A stretch of 64,000 bases of DNA. It comes from CBDCGS01 sp965216915. Its GTDB lineage: Bacteria; Pseudomonadota; Alphaproteobacteria; UBA828. Below, one piece after another: positions 1 to 8,590 of the stretch; the stretch's first letter is position 1, and each line of letters begins with the position of its first letter. Under the pieces are notes generated by a model that ran no database searches, had not been told where the DNA came from, and worked only from the letters and a program-made list of their open reading frames with translations. The translations under genes were made by a program, and so were the position numbers. The stretch is taken from positions 620,001 through 684,000 of the forward strand of contig CBDCGS010000010.1 in the NCBI GenBank assembly GCA_965216915.1, given 5' to 3'.

Positions 1-2
1 AG

Positions 3-1577
3 CCGATCGGCGACTTCGATCCCGCCTCGCTGCGCGAGCGGTTCGACCTCGCGGCGGCCCAGGCGGCGGGACAATCGACGGCGGACGTCTCGAAGCCGGC
101 CGATGAAGGGCCGAGCGTCGCCGACGTCATGACAGGTGCCGGGAGCGGTGCCATCCCGGTGGCAGACACCGACCCCGCGAGCGTCGAGGGCCGCGTGCTC
201 TATGGCATCGCCGGATGGTTGGATGACTTGATCGGCGGCCCGGGCAGCCCGGTGCGCCTCAAGCTCGCCCAGCCGATGTCCGCCACCGAGGTGGACGGGA
301 CGGTGATCGTGCGGGCGCCTGGCGCCCGGCTCTATCCCGAGCAAGAGGGCGAGTTCATCGACCTCGGCGACCTCGAGGTTCAGGTCAGGCAGCTCAGCGA
401 CGTCGCCTACGGCTTCGACACCGCGCTCCCGTCGCAGGTTCTCGTGCGCGACCGGATGGAGAACGAGGAAGGCGCCATCACCTTCGGGAGCAGCGCCATC
501 TCGGGCGTCTGGCGCGCCGATCTCGAGACCGCGACCGACTATGACATGCAAATCAGGAACGCGGCCGTGATCGTGAACGACGGTGGCACCAGCCAGCAGG
601 TCGGCCGCCTCGAGAGCATCTCCGCGGTCCAGACCATGACGGAGCTCGAGAACGGGCTTTGGGACGGCGACCTCGCCTTCGACATGCGCAACCTGAGCCT
701 GGAATTCGACCGCAGCGACGGCCTGAGCATCGGCGCGATCTCGGTCTCGAGCCAAGGGCGCGCGTTCGACTTTGCGGCGATGACCGAGCTCTCGAACGCA
801 CTTGGCTTCGGTGGACCCGAGGTCATGGAAAATCCCGAGGCGCTGAACCAGCTGCTCGAGGCGCTTCAAACGATGAACTGGGGCGAGACCGAGGTCAGCA
901 TCCTGGTCCAAGAGTTCGCCGGTCGCGAGAACGGTCGGGCGCTGTTTTCGCTGGGCGAGGTGCTTTGGCAGATCACCATGGACGGTCGCACCGAGCTGAT
1001 CGATCTCGGCATGGTGATCGGCGTGAAGGAGTTCGACGGCGCCGAGGAGCTCGATCTCGAATTGCCGCCCGACATCGTTCCGGGCGCCATCCGGCTCGAT
1101 TTCACCCTCGCTGATTTTCCGTTCCGCTCGATCCTGGGCAACGTGCAGGAGCTTGCGGCGCGCGATATGGGCGGCGGACCGCCGGTGAGCGAGGACGAGG
1201 TGATGGGCACCCTGATGGGCCAGCTCGTTCAAGCGGGCTCGCGGCTTGAGGTTGCCGAGCTCAGCGTGGTTGCGCCGCTCTACTCGATCTTGGCCGACGG
1301 TCAGCTGTCCGTCGATCCCAATGCGGCGTTCGGTGTCGTGGGCAACGCGACGGCGACAATCGAGGGGCTCGATCGCGTTATCCAATTCGCAGCCGACGCA
1401 GCCCAGACCGACCCGGAGGCCGAGGAGATGATGGCGTTCTTCATCTTCCTGCAAGGCCTCGGCAAGCCAGGTGAGACGGCGGGCACCTACACCTATGAGC
1501 TCTCGCTGCCGGCAGACGGGGCGATCTCGGTCAACGAGACACCGCTCGACTTCCTGCTCGGCGGCGGCGGCGCGTAG
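3..1577 (+). CDS. Secreted-protein paralog 1 of 3 (5' end outside window)
   Basis: The frame is open from base 3 and aligns with the interior of the next two genes, so the start lies left of the window; the ATG at 129 is probably internal. About 524 residues are visible. Landmarks shared with paralog 2 include APGARLYP, YGFD, VWRADL and an ELPP/EFPP motif, plus a C-terminal stretch ending in FLLGG. The product is probably periplasmic or envelope-associated, because the two complete paralogs carry signal peptides. I do not recognise the family; a distant relation to the alphaproteobacterial DUF2125 group is a guess. It is the first gene of a close-packed three-gene block. Confidence 0.85.
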   Translation, partial: PIGDFDPASLRERFDLAAAQAAGQSTADVSKPADEGPSVADVMTGAGSGAIPVADTDPASVEGRVLYGIAGWLDDLIGGPGSPVRLKLAQPMSATEVDGTVIVRAPGARLYPEQEGEFIDLGDLEVQVRQLSDVAYGFDTALPSQVLVRDRMENEEGAITFGSSAISGVWRADLETATDYDMQIRNAAVIVNDGGTSQQVGRLESISAVQTMTELENGLWDGDLAFDMRNLSLEFDRSDGLSIGAISVSSQGRAFDFAAMTELSNALGFGGPEVMENPEALNQLLEALQTMNWGETEVSILVQEFAGRENGRALFSLGEVLWQITMDGRTELIDLGMVIGVKEFDGAEELDLELPPDIVPGAIRLDFTLADFPFRSILGNVQELAARDMGGGPPVSEDEVMGTLMGQLVQAGSRLEVAELSVVAPLYSILADGQLSVDPNAAFGVVGNATATIEGLDRVIQFAADAAQTDPEAEEMMAFFIFLQGLGKPGETAGTYTYELSLPADGAISVNETPLDFLLGGGGA

Positions 1578-1634
1578 CTACGCGGCGGGGTGGCCGGGCC
1601 ATCGCATGGGCAGCCAGGCGGGTAGGCCTGTCGC

Positions 1635-3437
1635 ATGCTGACGCGGCATGTCCTTTGGCTGCCGGCCCTCGCAGTCGCGCTGCTCGGCTGGTTGGGGCCG
1701 GTGTCGGCCGATGATGCGGTCGACGCCCGCCGCCTCCTCGTCGAAGCGGTGGTTCTTTCCAACCGCGCCGGTGCCGAGGCGGATCTCACGCGCAAGGTGT
1801 CGCTGCTGACCGAGGCGGTGGGCAAGCTCGACGAGATCGTCGACACGCTGCCGGGCACGGCGCTCGCGGTGAAAATCGTGACCGGGCAGCGCATCGGAGA
1901 TTTCGATCCCGACTGGCTGCGCATGCGCCTCGACTCCGCGTTCGCCGCCTACGTGGAAGGCGATGGCACCGCATCGCCGCCGGCCGAGCCCTATCGGGGC
2001 TCCATCCCCGTCGCGCCTGTGGCGCCCGGAAGCCGCGCCGAGCGTGTTCTGTTCGGCGTCGCCGGTTGGCTGGATCGTCTGGTGGGCGAGAACAGCACGC
2101 TGGTGAGGCTGGCGCTCGCCGCGCCCATGTCAGCGATCGAGCACGACGGCACGGTGACGCTTCGGGCGCCGGGTGCGCGCCTTTACCCGGTGGAAGCCGC
2201 GGAATATTTCGATCTTGGCGATCTACTCGTCACCGTGCAGCCGCTCAGCGACATCGCCTATGGCTTCGACCTCTCGTTGCCCGAGGCGATTCCGGTGCGC
2301 GATCGCAGTGATGCAGAAGAAGCCCGCATCACGATCGGCACGAGCGATGTTCACGCCGTGTGGCGCGCCGACCTGGGCACCACCACCGCCTACGATGTCG
2401 AGATTGGCGACGTGTCTGTGGTTGTCCAAGACCTCCCCTATCATGACGGCCCGCAAACGCTTGGCGTGATTGGCCGCGTGCGCGCAAACCAGAACATCGT
2501 GCAACGCCGGGATGGCCTTTGGGATGGGTACTTCTCGTTCGATCTCAGCGGCCTGAGCTTCGATGTCGAGCCCGGCGACGGGATCAGCGTCGGCGGCTTC
2601 TCCTTCGCGAGCCGCGCGCTCGGGTTCGACCTCGGCGCATCCGCCTCGCTCTCGAACATGCTCGCCCTCGGTGGCTTGGAGCCGCCGGAGGCGGGCCAAG
2701 TCCAACGTCTTCTCGAGGCTCTTCAGACGGTCGACTGGGGCCTCTCGGATGGCGGCATGAGACTGAGCAATCTCAACGTGCGGGAGGGTGGGCGGACCGT
2801 TTTCACGCTGCGGGACGTGACGCTCGACATGCGCTTCGCCGGGAGCGAAGCGCCCGTCGACATCGAGATCGTGCTCGGGGTGCACGGGCTCGCGGTGCCG
2901 GAGGATGTCGATCTCGAGTTCCCGCCGGGCTTCATTCCGCGCAGTGTCGAGATCGGACTGACGCTGCATGATTTTCCGCTCCGCGCCATCCTCGCCATGA
3001 CCCAGGAGCTGGCACTCCGCAATGCGGCGGGCGCACCGCCGGTCGACGAGGAGACGATGGTGAACATGCTTCTCGGCCGGCTGGTGGCGGCGCGGTCCGG
3101 GGTGCATATCAGGCGGATTCACATCAGCGCGCCGCTTTACACGATCGAGGCCACCGGCGCGCTGTCCATGGACGGGGAGAGCGCCTTTGGCGTAGTCGGC
3201 GACGCACGGCTCGCGCTGCGGGGGATCGGCGGCACGATCGCGGCGCTCGCGGAGGAAGCCTCGGTCAACCGCGAGGCGCAGGAGGCGATGGCCTTCTTCA
3301 TCCTGCTCCAGGGCGTCGGCCGTGCCATGGCGGGCGGCGGTGCGGCTGGCGATGCCATCTTCTTTGATCTGGCGGTTCACGGCGATGGCGCGATCTCGAT
3401 CAACGACAGGCCAGCGGATGCGCTGTTTGGCTTCTAG
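1635..3437 (+). CDS. Secreted-protein paralog 2 of 3, function unknown
   Basis: This 600-aa protein begins with a Sec-type signal peptide: hydrophobic residues about 5-22, then a likely cleavage after VSA. It is followed by a short helical part and a long region rich in alternating strands. It aligns over its full length with the genes on either side (shared GVAGWL, APGARLYP, DIAYGFD, VWRADL, DFPLRAIL). No enzyme motif is visible, so a structural or envelope role is only a guess. The stop codon directly abuts the start codon of paralog 3, which implies translational coupling. Confidence 0.88.
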   Translation: MLTRHVLWLPALAVALLGWLGPVSADDAVDARRLLVEAVVLSNRAGAEADLTRKVSLLTEAVGKLDEIVDTLPGTALAVKIVTGQRIGDFDPDWLRMRLDSAFAAYVEGDGTASPPAEPYRGSIPVAPVAPGSRAERVLFGVAGWLDRLVGENSTLVRLALAAPMSAIEHDGTVTLRAPGARLYPVEAAEYFDLGDLLVTVQPLSDIAYGFDLSLPEAIPVRDRSDAEEARITIGTSDVHAVWRADLGTTTAYDVEIGDVSVVVQDLPYHDGPQTLGVIGRVRANQNIVQRRDGLWDGYFSFDLSGLSFDVEPGDGISVGGFSFASRALGFDLGASASLSNMLALGGLEPPEAGQVQRLLEALQTVDWGLSDGGMRLSNLNVREGGRTVFTLRDVTLDMRFAGSEAPVDIEIVLGVHGLAVPEDVDLEFPPGFIPRSVEIGLTLHDFPLRAILAMTQELALRNAAGAPPVDEETMVNMLLGRLVAARSGVHIRRIHISAPLYTIEATGALSMDGESAFGVVGDARLALRGIGGTIAALAEEASVNREAQEAMAFFILLQGVGRAMAGGGAAGDAIFFDLAVHGDGAISINDRPADALFGF

Positions 3438-5258
3438 ATGATGCGACTCCGCGCAGCCTTTGCGGCGCTGCTCGCGCTCGTTGCGGCTTCGGCAGCGCCG
3501 GCAGCAGCGGCCGCCGCCGATGACGAGGCGGCGGCGCGCGGCGTGTTCGTGGCGGCGATGCAGCTGCTCGATGCGGCCGAGGCGGAGGCCGACCGGATCG
3601 TCCAGTTCTCCATGATGGCGGAGGCGTTCTACGCCTTCGGCCAGGTTCGCGAAGAATATCCTGGCACCGCGCTCGCGCGGATGCTCGAGATGGGCCAGCC
3701 GATCGGCCGGTTCGATCCCGCCGGCCTGTGGGCGCGCTACGTCGAAGACATTCAACGCGTGATGACCGAGGGTATCTACGCGGAGTGGCCCGATTGGTCG
3801 GCCACGACACCGGTTGGGCCGCCCGGCTACGCCGGCTCGATCCCGATCGCGCGGGATGCCCCCTCGGAGCTCGCGGGTCGTGTGCTGCTGGGGCTCGCCG
3901 AGTGGCTCGAGGGCATCGTCGGCGCGCGTGGCTTCGGGCCGCGGCTGACCGTCGGTGCGCCACTCTCGACGGTGCTCGGCGATGACGAAGTGGTGATCAA
4001 CGCCGACGACCTGCGGCTCTATCCGGCGCGCGAGCGTGACTTTTTCCACCTCGGCGATCTCGCGGTCTCGGTCATCCGCCGCGACGACGATGATTACGGC
4101 TTCAGCTTCCTCTTACCGCGCGCGCTTCGCATGCTCGACCGCTCGGGTCAGCACGAGGTGCGCCTCAACGCGGGCCAAGGCGGCGCGTTCGGGTTTTGGC
4201 GGTCTGACCTCGGGCTCACCACGTTATTTCAGCTCACGGCGCTCGACGTCGCGCTCTTCGCCCGCAACTTCGCTGAAGTGACCAAGGTCGGCTCGGTTGG
4301 GAAGTTCATGGTCCGACAGCGCGTGGTCGAACGCGCTCCCGGCAAGTGGAGCGGCGGCATCACGGTCAAGTTCGAGGACCTTGCCTTTGCGGTCGATCAG
4401 AGCGAGGGCCAGCGGATCGGCGCGTTTTCGATGACCGGCGCCGTGCGCGGCTTCACCCAGGCCGGTGCGCGCTCCTTCTTGGACGAGCTGATGAGCCTCG
4501 CGCGGGCGGTCGAGGCCGGTGAATCGGCGCGCCTCGAATGGCTTCTGGACGCGGTGATCGGTTTCGGTTGGTCCACGGCTGACATCGAGCTCTCGGTGCG
4601 CGATTTCAGCCATAGCGATCCGCGCGGTCCGATCGTGTCATTCAGCGACCTCCAGATGCGGGTCGATGTTGACGGCCAGTACGGATCGCGTGACGTTTGG
4701 TTCGACGTCGCGCTGTTCGGTCTCGCGGGCGGTTCGAGCATCCGGGCCGAGCTGCCGCCCGCGCTCATGCCGCATGATGTCCTGGCGCGCGGCGCAGTCC
4801 GCTATCTCCGCGAGTTGGAGATGCTGGGGATCCTGCGGGATGCGGCGGCCGCCGACGGCAGCGCGGGCTCGTCATCACCTCCCGGTTCGGCGTTCGCCCT
4901 AATCCTGGAAAATCTCGTGCGGCGAGACTCGGTCATCGAGGTCGAGGCGCTCGAGCTCACCGGCGCGCTCTACGCGCTTAAGGCGAGTGGCGATTTCGCG
5001 CCCAGCCTCACCAGCCCCCTCGGCGTCGTCGGACGCGCGACCGTCACGGTCGAGGGCCTCGACGCACTGGCCACGCTCGCCTCGAACGACCCGGATGACG
5101 CCGAGGGCTTGCGCGAGATCCTGCCGCTCCTGATTTTTCTCCAAGGCATCGCGGAGCCCGCCGATGTGCCCGGCGCACACAGGTTCGCCCTCGCAATCCC
5201 GGAGAGCGGCGCGGTGACGCTCAACGGCAAACCCATCGAGTCCCTGCTCGGCCGCTAA
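3438..5258 (+). CDS. Secreted-protein paralog 3 of 3, function unknown
   Basis: This 606-aa protein starts on the base after the stop of paralog 2, so the two are almost certainly translated together. It has an N-terminal signal peptide (two Met, Arg, then an Ala/Leu-rich segment to about residue 27). The body matches the two upstream paralogs but is more diverged, with LRLYPARE where the others have APGARLYP and YGFSF where they have YGFD. Three adjacent copies with this divergence point to an old tandem duplication kept under selection. No catalytic motif or membrane segment beyond the signal is visible. Confidence 0.88.
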   Translation: MMRLRAAFAALLALVAASAAPAAAAAADDEAAARGVFVAAMQLLDAAEAEADRIVQFSMMAEAFYAFGQVREEYPGTALARMLEMGQPIGRFDPAGLWARYVEDIQRVMTEGIYAEWPDWSATTPVGPPGYAGSIPIARDAPSELAGRVLLGLAEWLEGIVGARGFGPRLTVGAPLSTVLGDDEVVINADDLRLYPARERDFFHLGDLAVSVIRRDDDDYGFSFLLPRALRMLDRSGQHEVRLNAGQGGAFGFWRSDLGLTTLFQLTALDVALFARNFAEVTKVGSVGKFMVRQRVVERAPGKWSGGITVKFEDLAFAVDQSEGQRIGAFSMTGAVRGFTQAGARSFLDELMSLARAVEAGESARLEWLLDAVIGFGWSTADIELSVRDFSHSDPRGPIVSFSDLQMRVDVDGQYGSRDVWFDVALFGLAGGSSIRAELPPALMPHDVLARGAVRYLRELEMLGILRDAAAADGSAGSSSPPGSAFALILENLVRRDSVIEVEALELTGALYALKASGDFAPSLTSPLGVVGRATVTVEGLDALATLASNDPDDAEGLREILPLLIFLQGIAEPADVPGAHRFALAIPESGAVTLNGKPIESLLGR

Positions 5259-5270
5259 GACACACTGGGC

Positions 5271-5933
5271 ATGCTCACGCGAGAGCGCATACGGGACGGG
5301 GAGGTTCTCCGCATTATCGCGGGCCGTGATCCCACGCTGGAGATCGCAAGCCCGGAGGCGATGGCGGCGGAGCGTGCTGCGCTGCTCGCGACCGTCGACC
5401 TCTCGCGGGGTGTTTGGGTGTTCGCCTATGGCTCGCTCATGTGGAACCCTGCGTTTCATCACGTCGAGCGCCAGGTGGCGCGCATTCACGGCTATCACCG
5501 GCGCTTTTGCATCTGGTCCCATGCCGGGCGCGGCAGCGCGGACGCGCCCGGGTTGCTGTTGGCGCTGGAGCATGGCGGCTCGTGCCGCGGGATCCTCTAT
5601 CGCATTGCGCCCGCCGCGATCGACCACGAGCTGGACATCCTATGGCAGCGCGAGATGATTGGCGGCGTCTATCGCGCGCGCTGGGTGACCGCGCGGTGGG
5701 GGACCCAGGCGGTGCCGGCGATCACCTTCACCGTGAAGCGTGATCACCATCGCTACGCGGGCCGCGTCGCACCGGTCCAGGCGGCGGCAGCGATCGCCAG
5801 CGCCGAGGGCCCCTTGGGCACGAGCGCCGATTACCTGTCGCAGACCGTGTCTCACCTCGAGGCGCTGGGGATCTGCGAGTCGCCGCTTCGTGCGCTCCGT
5901 GACCGCGTCGCGCGCATTCGCGGCGAAAATTAA
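5271..5933 (+). CDS. chaC: ChaC-type gamma-glutamylcyclotransferase
   Basis: This 220-aa protein should cleave the gamma-glutamyl bond of glutathione, releasing 5-oxoproline and Cys-Gly in the cytoplasm. The diagnostic glycine-rich substrate loop is present as YGSLMWNP at residues 53-60, followed by HGYHRRFCIWS. The family's catalytic glutamate is expected in LWQREM near residue 128. Length and motif order fit ChaC (glutathione-specific) rather than GGCT. It starts 12 bases after the stop of the secreted-protein block but has no obvious functional link to it. Confidence 0.9.
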   Translation: MLTRERIRDGEVLRIIAGRDPTLEIASPEAMAAERAALLATVDLSRGVWVFAYGSLMWNPAFHHVERQVARIHGYHRRFCIWSHAGRGSADAPGLLLALEHGGSCRGILYRIAPAAIDHELDILWQREMIGGVYRARWVTARWGTQAVPAITFTVKRDHHRYAGRVAPVQAAAAIASAEGPLGTSADYLSQTVSHLEALGICESPLRALRDRVARIRGEN

Positions 5934-5943
5934 TGGCGCACGC

Positions 5944-5970
5944 TGTCGATTCGGCGACCCACCGAACGAC
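5944..5970 (+). promoter_or_regulatory. Candidate ECF42 sigma-factor promoter
   Basis: TGTCGA at 5944-5949 is separated by 17 bases from CGAC at 5967-5970. Published work on Streptomyces ECF42 factors reports a promoter with TGTCGA in the -35 region and CGA(T)C in the -10 region. Here the match lies about 70 bases upstream of the first YCII gene of an operon that ends in an ECF42 sigma gene, as expected for autoregulation. Spacing and location are as seen; use by this sigma factor is inferred. Confidence 0.6.
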
Positions 5971-6041
5971 GTGAGGATGAGCGGGCAGATATGCCCGCGT
6001 TCGCCACGCTCGAAAGGACGGGCAAAGGAGGAGGAGATCCC

Positions 6042-6389
6042 ATGGAGTTCATGCTGCTGATCTACGAGAACGAAGCTGCGCGCAAGGACGTGACCGAAGC
6101 GCAGATGAAGGAGATGTTCGCGGCGTATGGCGCCTACACGGAAGCGCTGAAGGGCGCCGGTGCCATGCGCGACGGCCGGCCCTTTCAGCCATCGGAAACG
6201 TCGACCACGGTGCGGATGAGAGACGGCGCACGTCAAACCGCCGATGGTCCGCAGGGAAATGGCGCCGAGCAGCTCGCGGGCTTCTACCTGATCGACTGCA
6301 AGGATCTCGACGAGGCGCTGGATTGGGCGGCGAAGGTGCCGTCTGCGGCCTATGGCACGATCGAGGTGCGGCCCATCATGGCGATGTGA
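6042..6389 (+). CDS. YCII/DGPF-domain protein 1
   Basis: This 115-aa protein of the YciI-like (DGPF) family begins MEFMLLIYENE. The start at 6042 is preferred over an upstream ATG because a strong AAAGGAGGAGGA ribosome site ends a few bases before it. The family DGPF signature is altered to DGPQ, followed by EQLAGFYLID, so this copy departs from the two others. DGPF proteins commonly accompany ECF42 sigma factors; their biochemical role is not settled. It is the first gene of an operon of three such proteins and the sigma factor. Confidence 0.88.
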   Translation: MEFMLLIYENEAARKDVTEAQMKEMFAAYGAYTEALKGAGAMRDGRPFQPSETSTTVRMRDGARQTADGPQGNGAEQLAGFYLIDCKDLDEALDWAAKVPSAAYGTIEVRPIMAM

Positions 6390-6408
6390 GACTATCCGGC
6401 TCGGACTT

Positions 6409-6446
6409 GTCACGGCCGCCGCGGCTCATGCCGAGGCGGCCGTGAC
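6409..6446 (+). other. Intercistronic hairpin between YCII genes 1 and 2
   Basis: Twelve perfectly paired bases (GTCACGGCCGCC with GGCGGCCGTGAC) enclose a 14-base loop that can itself form a 4-bp inner stem (CGGC/GCCG). No T-run follows, so this is not a standard intrinsic terminator. Its position suggests mRNA stabilisation or differential expression between the first and second genes, but no function is shown. Confidence 0.6.
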
Positions 6447-6493
6447 GGCCGGCCGGTCGTTGCGTCATCCCTCCAGCGGATGGGGAGAGGAGG

Positions 6494-6840
6494 ATGGAGT
6501 TTCTGCTGCTCATCTACACGCCGGAGAGCGTGAGAGAGGCGCGCTCGCCCGACGGCAGGCGCGCTACGTCTCGGCCTATCGCGTGTTTGCACAAAGTCTC
6601 GTCGAGGCGGGAGCGATGCGCGGGGGAAACCCGTTGATGCCGGTTGCGACGGCGCGCAGCGTGCGCGTGCGGGACGGCCGCACCCTCGCCGTCGACGGTC
6701 CCTTTGCCGAAACCAAAGAGCAGCTCGCGGGCTACTTCCACATCGATTGCGAGGACATGGCGACCGCAGAGGCGTGGGCAGCCAAGATGCCCGATGCCGT
6801 CTATGGCACCATCGAGGTGCGCGCGATCCTCAACTATTGA
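6494..6840 (+). pseudogene. YCII/DGPF-domain protein 2, frameshifted by one base
   Basis: A GGAGAGGAGG ribosome site precedes ATG 6494, and the reading begins MEFLLLIYTPESVRE, the normal family start. That frame is soon lost. The rest of the protein, from RQARYVSAYR through DGPFAETKEQLAGYF to the stop at 6840, lies in another frame. The span is 347 bases, one short of the 348 bases of both sister genes. A single missing base in the 6535-6565 region would restore a 115-aa protein. This is either a true frameshift mutation or a sequencing error. Confidence 0.75.
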
Positions 6841-6870
6841 GCGCCCGCGCCGCGTGCCACCGGGGGAAAG

Positions 6871-7218
6871 ATGGAATATTTGATGCTCGTCTACTATGAC
6901 GAAACGGCCGCCGAGACCATGTCGTCCGAGGAGATCGAGGGCCAATTCGCGGCGTACCGGCGTTATACGCAGAGCCTGATCGAGGCCGGCGTCATGCGCG
7001 GTGGCAACGCGCTCCAACCGAGCCGGACGGCACGGAGCGTCCGCGTGCGCGAGGGCAAGACAGTGGCGACCGACGGTCCGTTCGCCGAGACCAAGGAGCA
7101 GCTCGGCGGCTACTACCTCATCGAGTGCGACACCATCGCCGAGGCCGAAGCGTTCGCGGCGGACTTGCCGGCGGCGTTCGTGGGCACGGTCGAGGTGCGT
7201 CAAGTTTGGCGCGCCTGA
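6871..7218 (+). CDS. YCII/DGPF-domain protein 3
   Basis: This 115-aa protein starts MEYLMLVYYDE and carries the complete DGPFAETKEQLGGYY signature. It is closely related to the second copy in the operon and exactly the same length as the first. A GGGGG-rich ribosome site stands just upstream. It lies 21 bases before the ECF42 sigma gene, the arrangement typical of ECF42 loci, where DGPF proteins are the hallmark partner. Whether it controls the sigma factor or acts as an enzyme is unknown. Confidence 0.9.
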   Translation: MEYLMLVYYDETAAETMSSEEIEGQFAAYRRYTQSLIEAGVMRGGNALQPSRTARSVRVREGKTVATDGPFAETKEQLGGYYLIECDTIAEAEAFAADLPAAFVGTVEVRQVWRA

Positions 7219-7239
7219 GCGCGGCGCGCCGCTCGCGAC

Positions 7240-8496
7240 ATGACCGATGCCCTGGTCGCGATCGAGCGCGTCTTCCGCGACGAGACAGGATTGGTGATCG
7301 CCGCGCTCACGAAAACCTTCAACGACCTTGGGCTTGCCGAGGATGCCTATCAAGATGCAGTCGCGCTCGCGCTCGAGCAATGGGCGGAGCAGGGGGTGCC
7401 GGAGCGCCCGGGGGCGTGGCTGTTGGCGGTGGCGCGCCGGCGCGCGATCGATCGGCTTCGCCGCAACCGCACGCAGGAGAGCAAGGCCGAGGCGCTCGCC
7501 TATGAGGCGAGCCTGGCGCAAGAGGCCGCGATGATCCCGAAAGACCCGCCGAGCGTGCCCGACTCACGTCTCGAGCTGATGTTCACCTGCTGCCATCCCG
7601 CGCTTGCGTTGGAGGCGCAGGTGGCGCTGACCCTACGCGCGCTTGGTGGCCTTTCGACCGACGAGATCGCGCGCGCCTTCCTGGTGCCGGAGCCGACGAT
7701 GGCGCAGCGCCTGGTGCGTGCCAAGCGCAAGATCAAGGGCGCTAACATTCCCTATCGCGTGCCACCGCCCGATGCGTTGCCGGAGCGCGTCGATGCGGTG
7801 CTCGTGGTGCTCTATCTCATCTTCAACGAAGGCTATTCGGAGAACGCCCGCGAGCTGCCCGAGCGTCGCGCACTCTGTGACGAGGCGATCAGGCTCGCCG
7901 ATGTGCTGGTCGCGCTGATGCCCGATGACGCGGAGGCGCTCGGCCTGCTCGCTCTGATGCTGCTGCAGGATTCGCGCCGGGACGCGCGCTTCGGCGCTGA
8001 TGGCGGCATCATCCTGCTGGAGGATCAGGCGCGCGCACGGTGGGATCGCGCCAAGATCGCGCGCGGCCTCTCGATCCTCCGTCGCGTGGCGGCGTTGCGT
8101 CGGCCGGGCCCCTACCAGACCCAAGCGGCGATCGCCGCCGTCCATGCCGAAAGCCGTTCGGCCTCGGAGACGGATTGGCCGGCCATCGTTGCGCTCTATG
8201 AGGTGCTTTACCACATGGAGCCGTCACCGGTCGTGGCGCTCAACCGCGCAGCCGCGGTGGCGATGGCGGAAAGCCCCGAGGCGGGGCTCGTCTTGATGGA
8301 TGATCCGGCGCTCGCCGAGCCCTTGGCGGACTACCACCCGTTTCTGTGCGCCCGCGCCGATCTTTTGCGCCGCGCCGGGCGGCGGGTGGAGGCTGCGGAT
8401 GCTTATCGTGTGGCGATCGCCCGCACGCAGAGCGCGGCGGAGAGAACGTTCCTGCTCGGTCGCCTCGCCGAACTCGTGGGCCTATCAAGCCCCTGA
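7240..8496 (+). CDS. ECF42-type RNA polymerase sigma factor with C-terminal TPR-like extension
   Basis: This 418-aa protein is about twice the length of a minimal ECF sigma factor. Region 2 is at roughly residues 10-75 (DAYQDAVALALEQW, RPGAWLLAVARRRAIDRLRR). Region 4 is near 115-165 (LTLRALGGLSTDEIARAFLV, then MAQRLVRAKRKI). The long C-terminal part has the family pattern NEGYSEN, then VVALNRAAAVA and LADYHPF..ARADLLRRAGR, which fits the TPR-containing extension of group ECF42. No anti-sigma gene is adjacent, and in ECF42 the extension itself is needed for activity. It probably transcribes its own operon. Confidence 0.92.
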   Translation: MTDALVAIERVFRDETGLVIAALTKTFNDLGLAEDAYQDAVALALEQWAEQGVPERPGAWLLAVARRRAIDRLRRNRTQESKAEALAYEASLAQEAAMIPKDPPSVPDSRLELMFTCCHPALALEAQVALTLRALGGLSTDEIARAFLVPEPTMAQRLVRAKRKIKGANIPYRVPPPDALPERVDAVLVVLYLIFNEGYSENARELPERRALCDEAIRLADVLVALMPDDAEALGLLALMLLQDSRRDARFGADGGIILLEDQARARWDRAKIARGLSILRRVAALRRPGPYQTQAAIAAVHAESRSASETDWPAIVALYEVLYHMEPSPVVALNRAAAVAMAESPEAGLVLMDDPALAEPLADYHPFLCARADLLRRAGRRVEAADAYRVAIARTQSAAERTFLLGRLAELVGLSSP

Positions 8497-8590
8497 CGCG
8501 GCCTCTGGGCGGGCGTGACCACCCAAAGCGCACTTGAAAGGCGCCGTCAGGGGCGGGATAGTCGGTGGGCGAACAGTTCCCAAGGGGATC

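Noticed and set aside
2223..4049. 608-aa open frame on the minus strand
   Set aside because: Mirror of the third-position GC bias of two well-supported plus-strand genes; composition rich in Arg/His/Asp, no domain.
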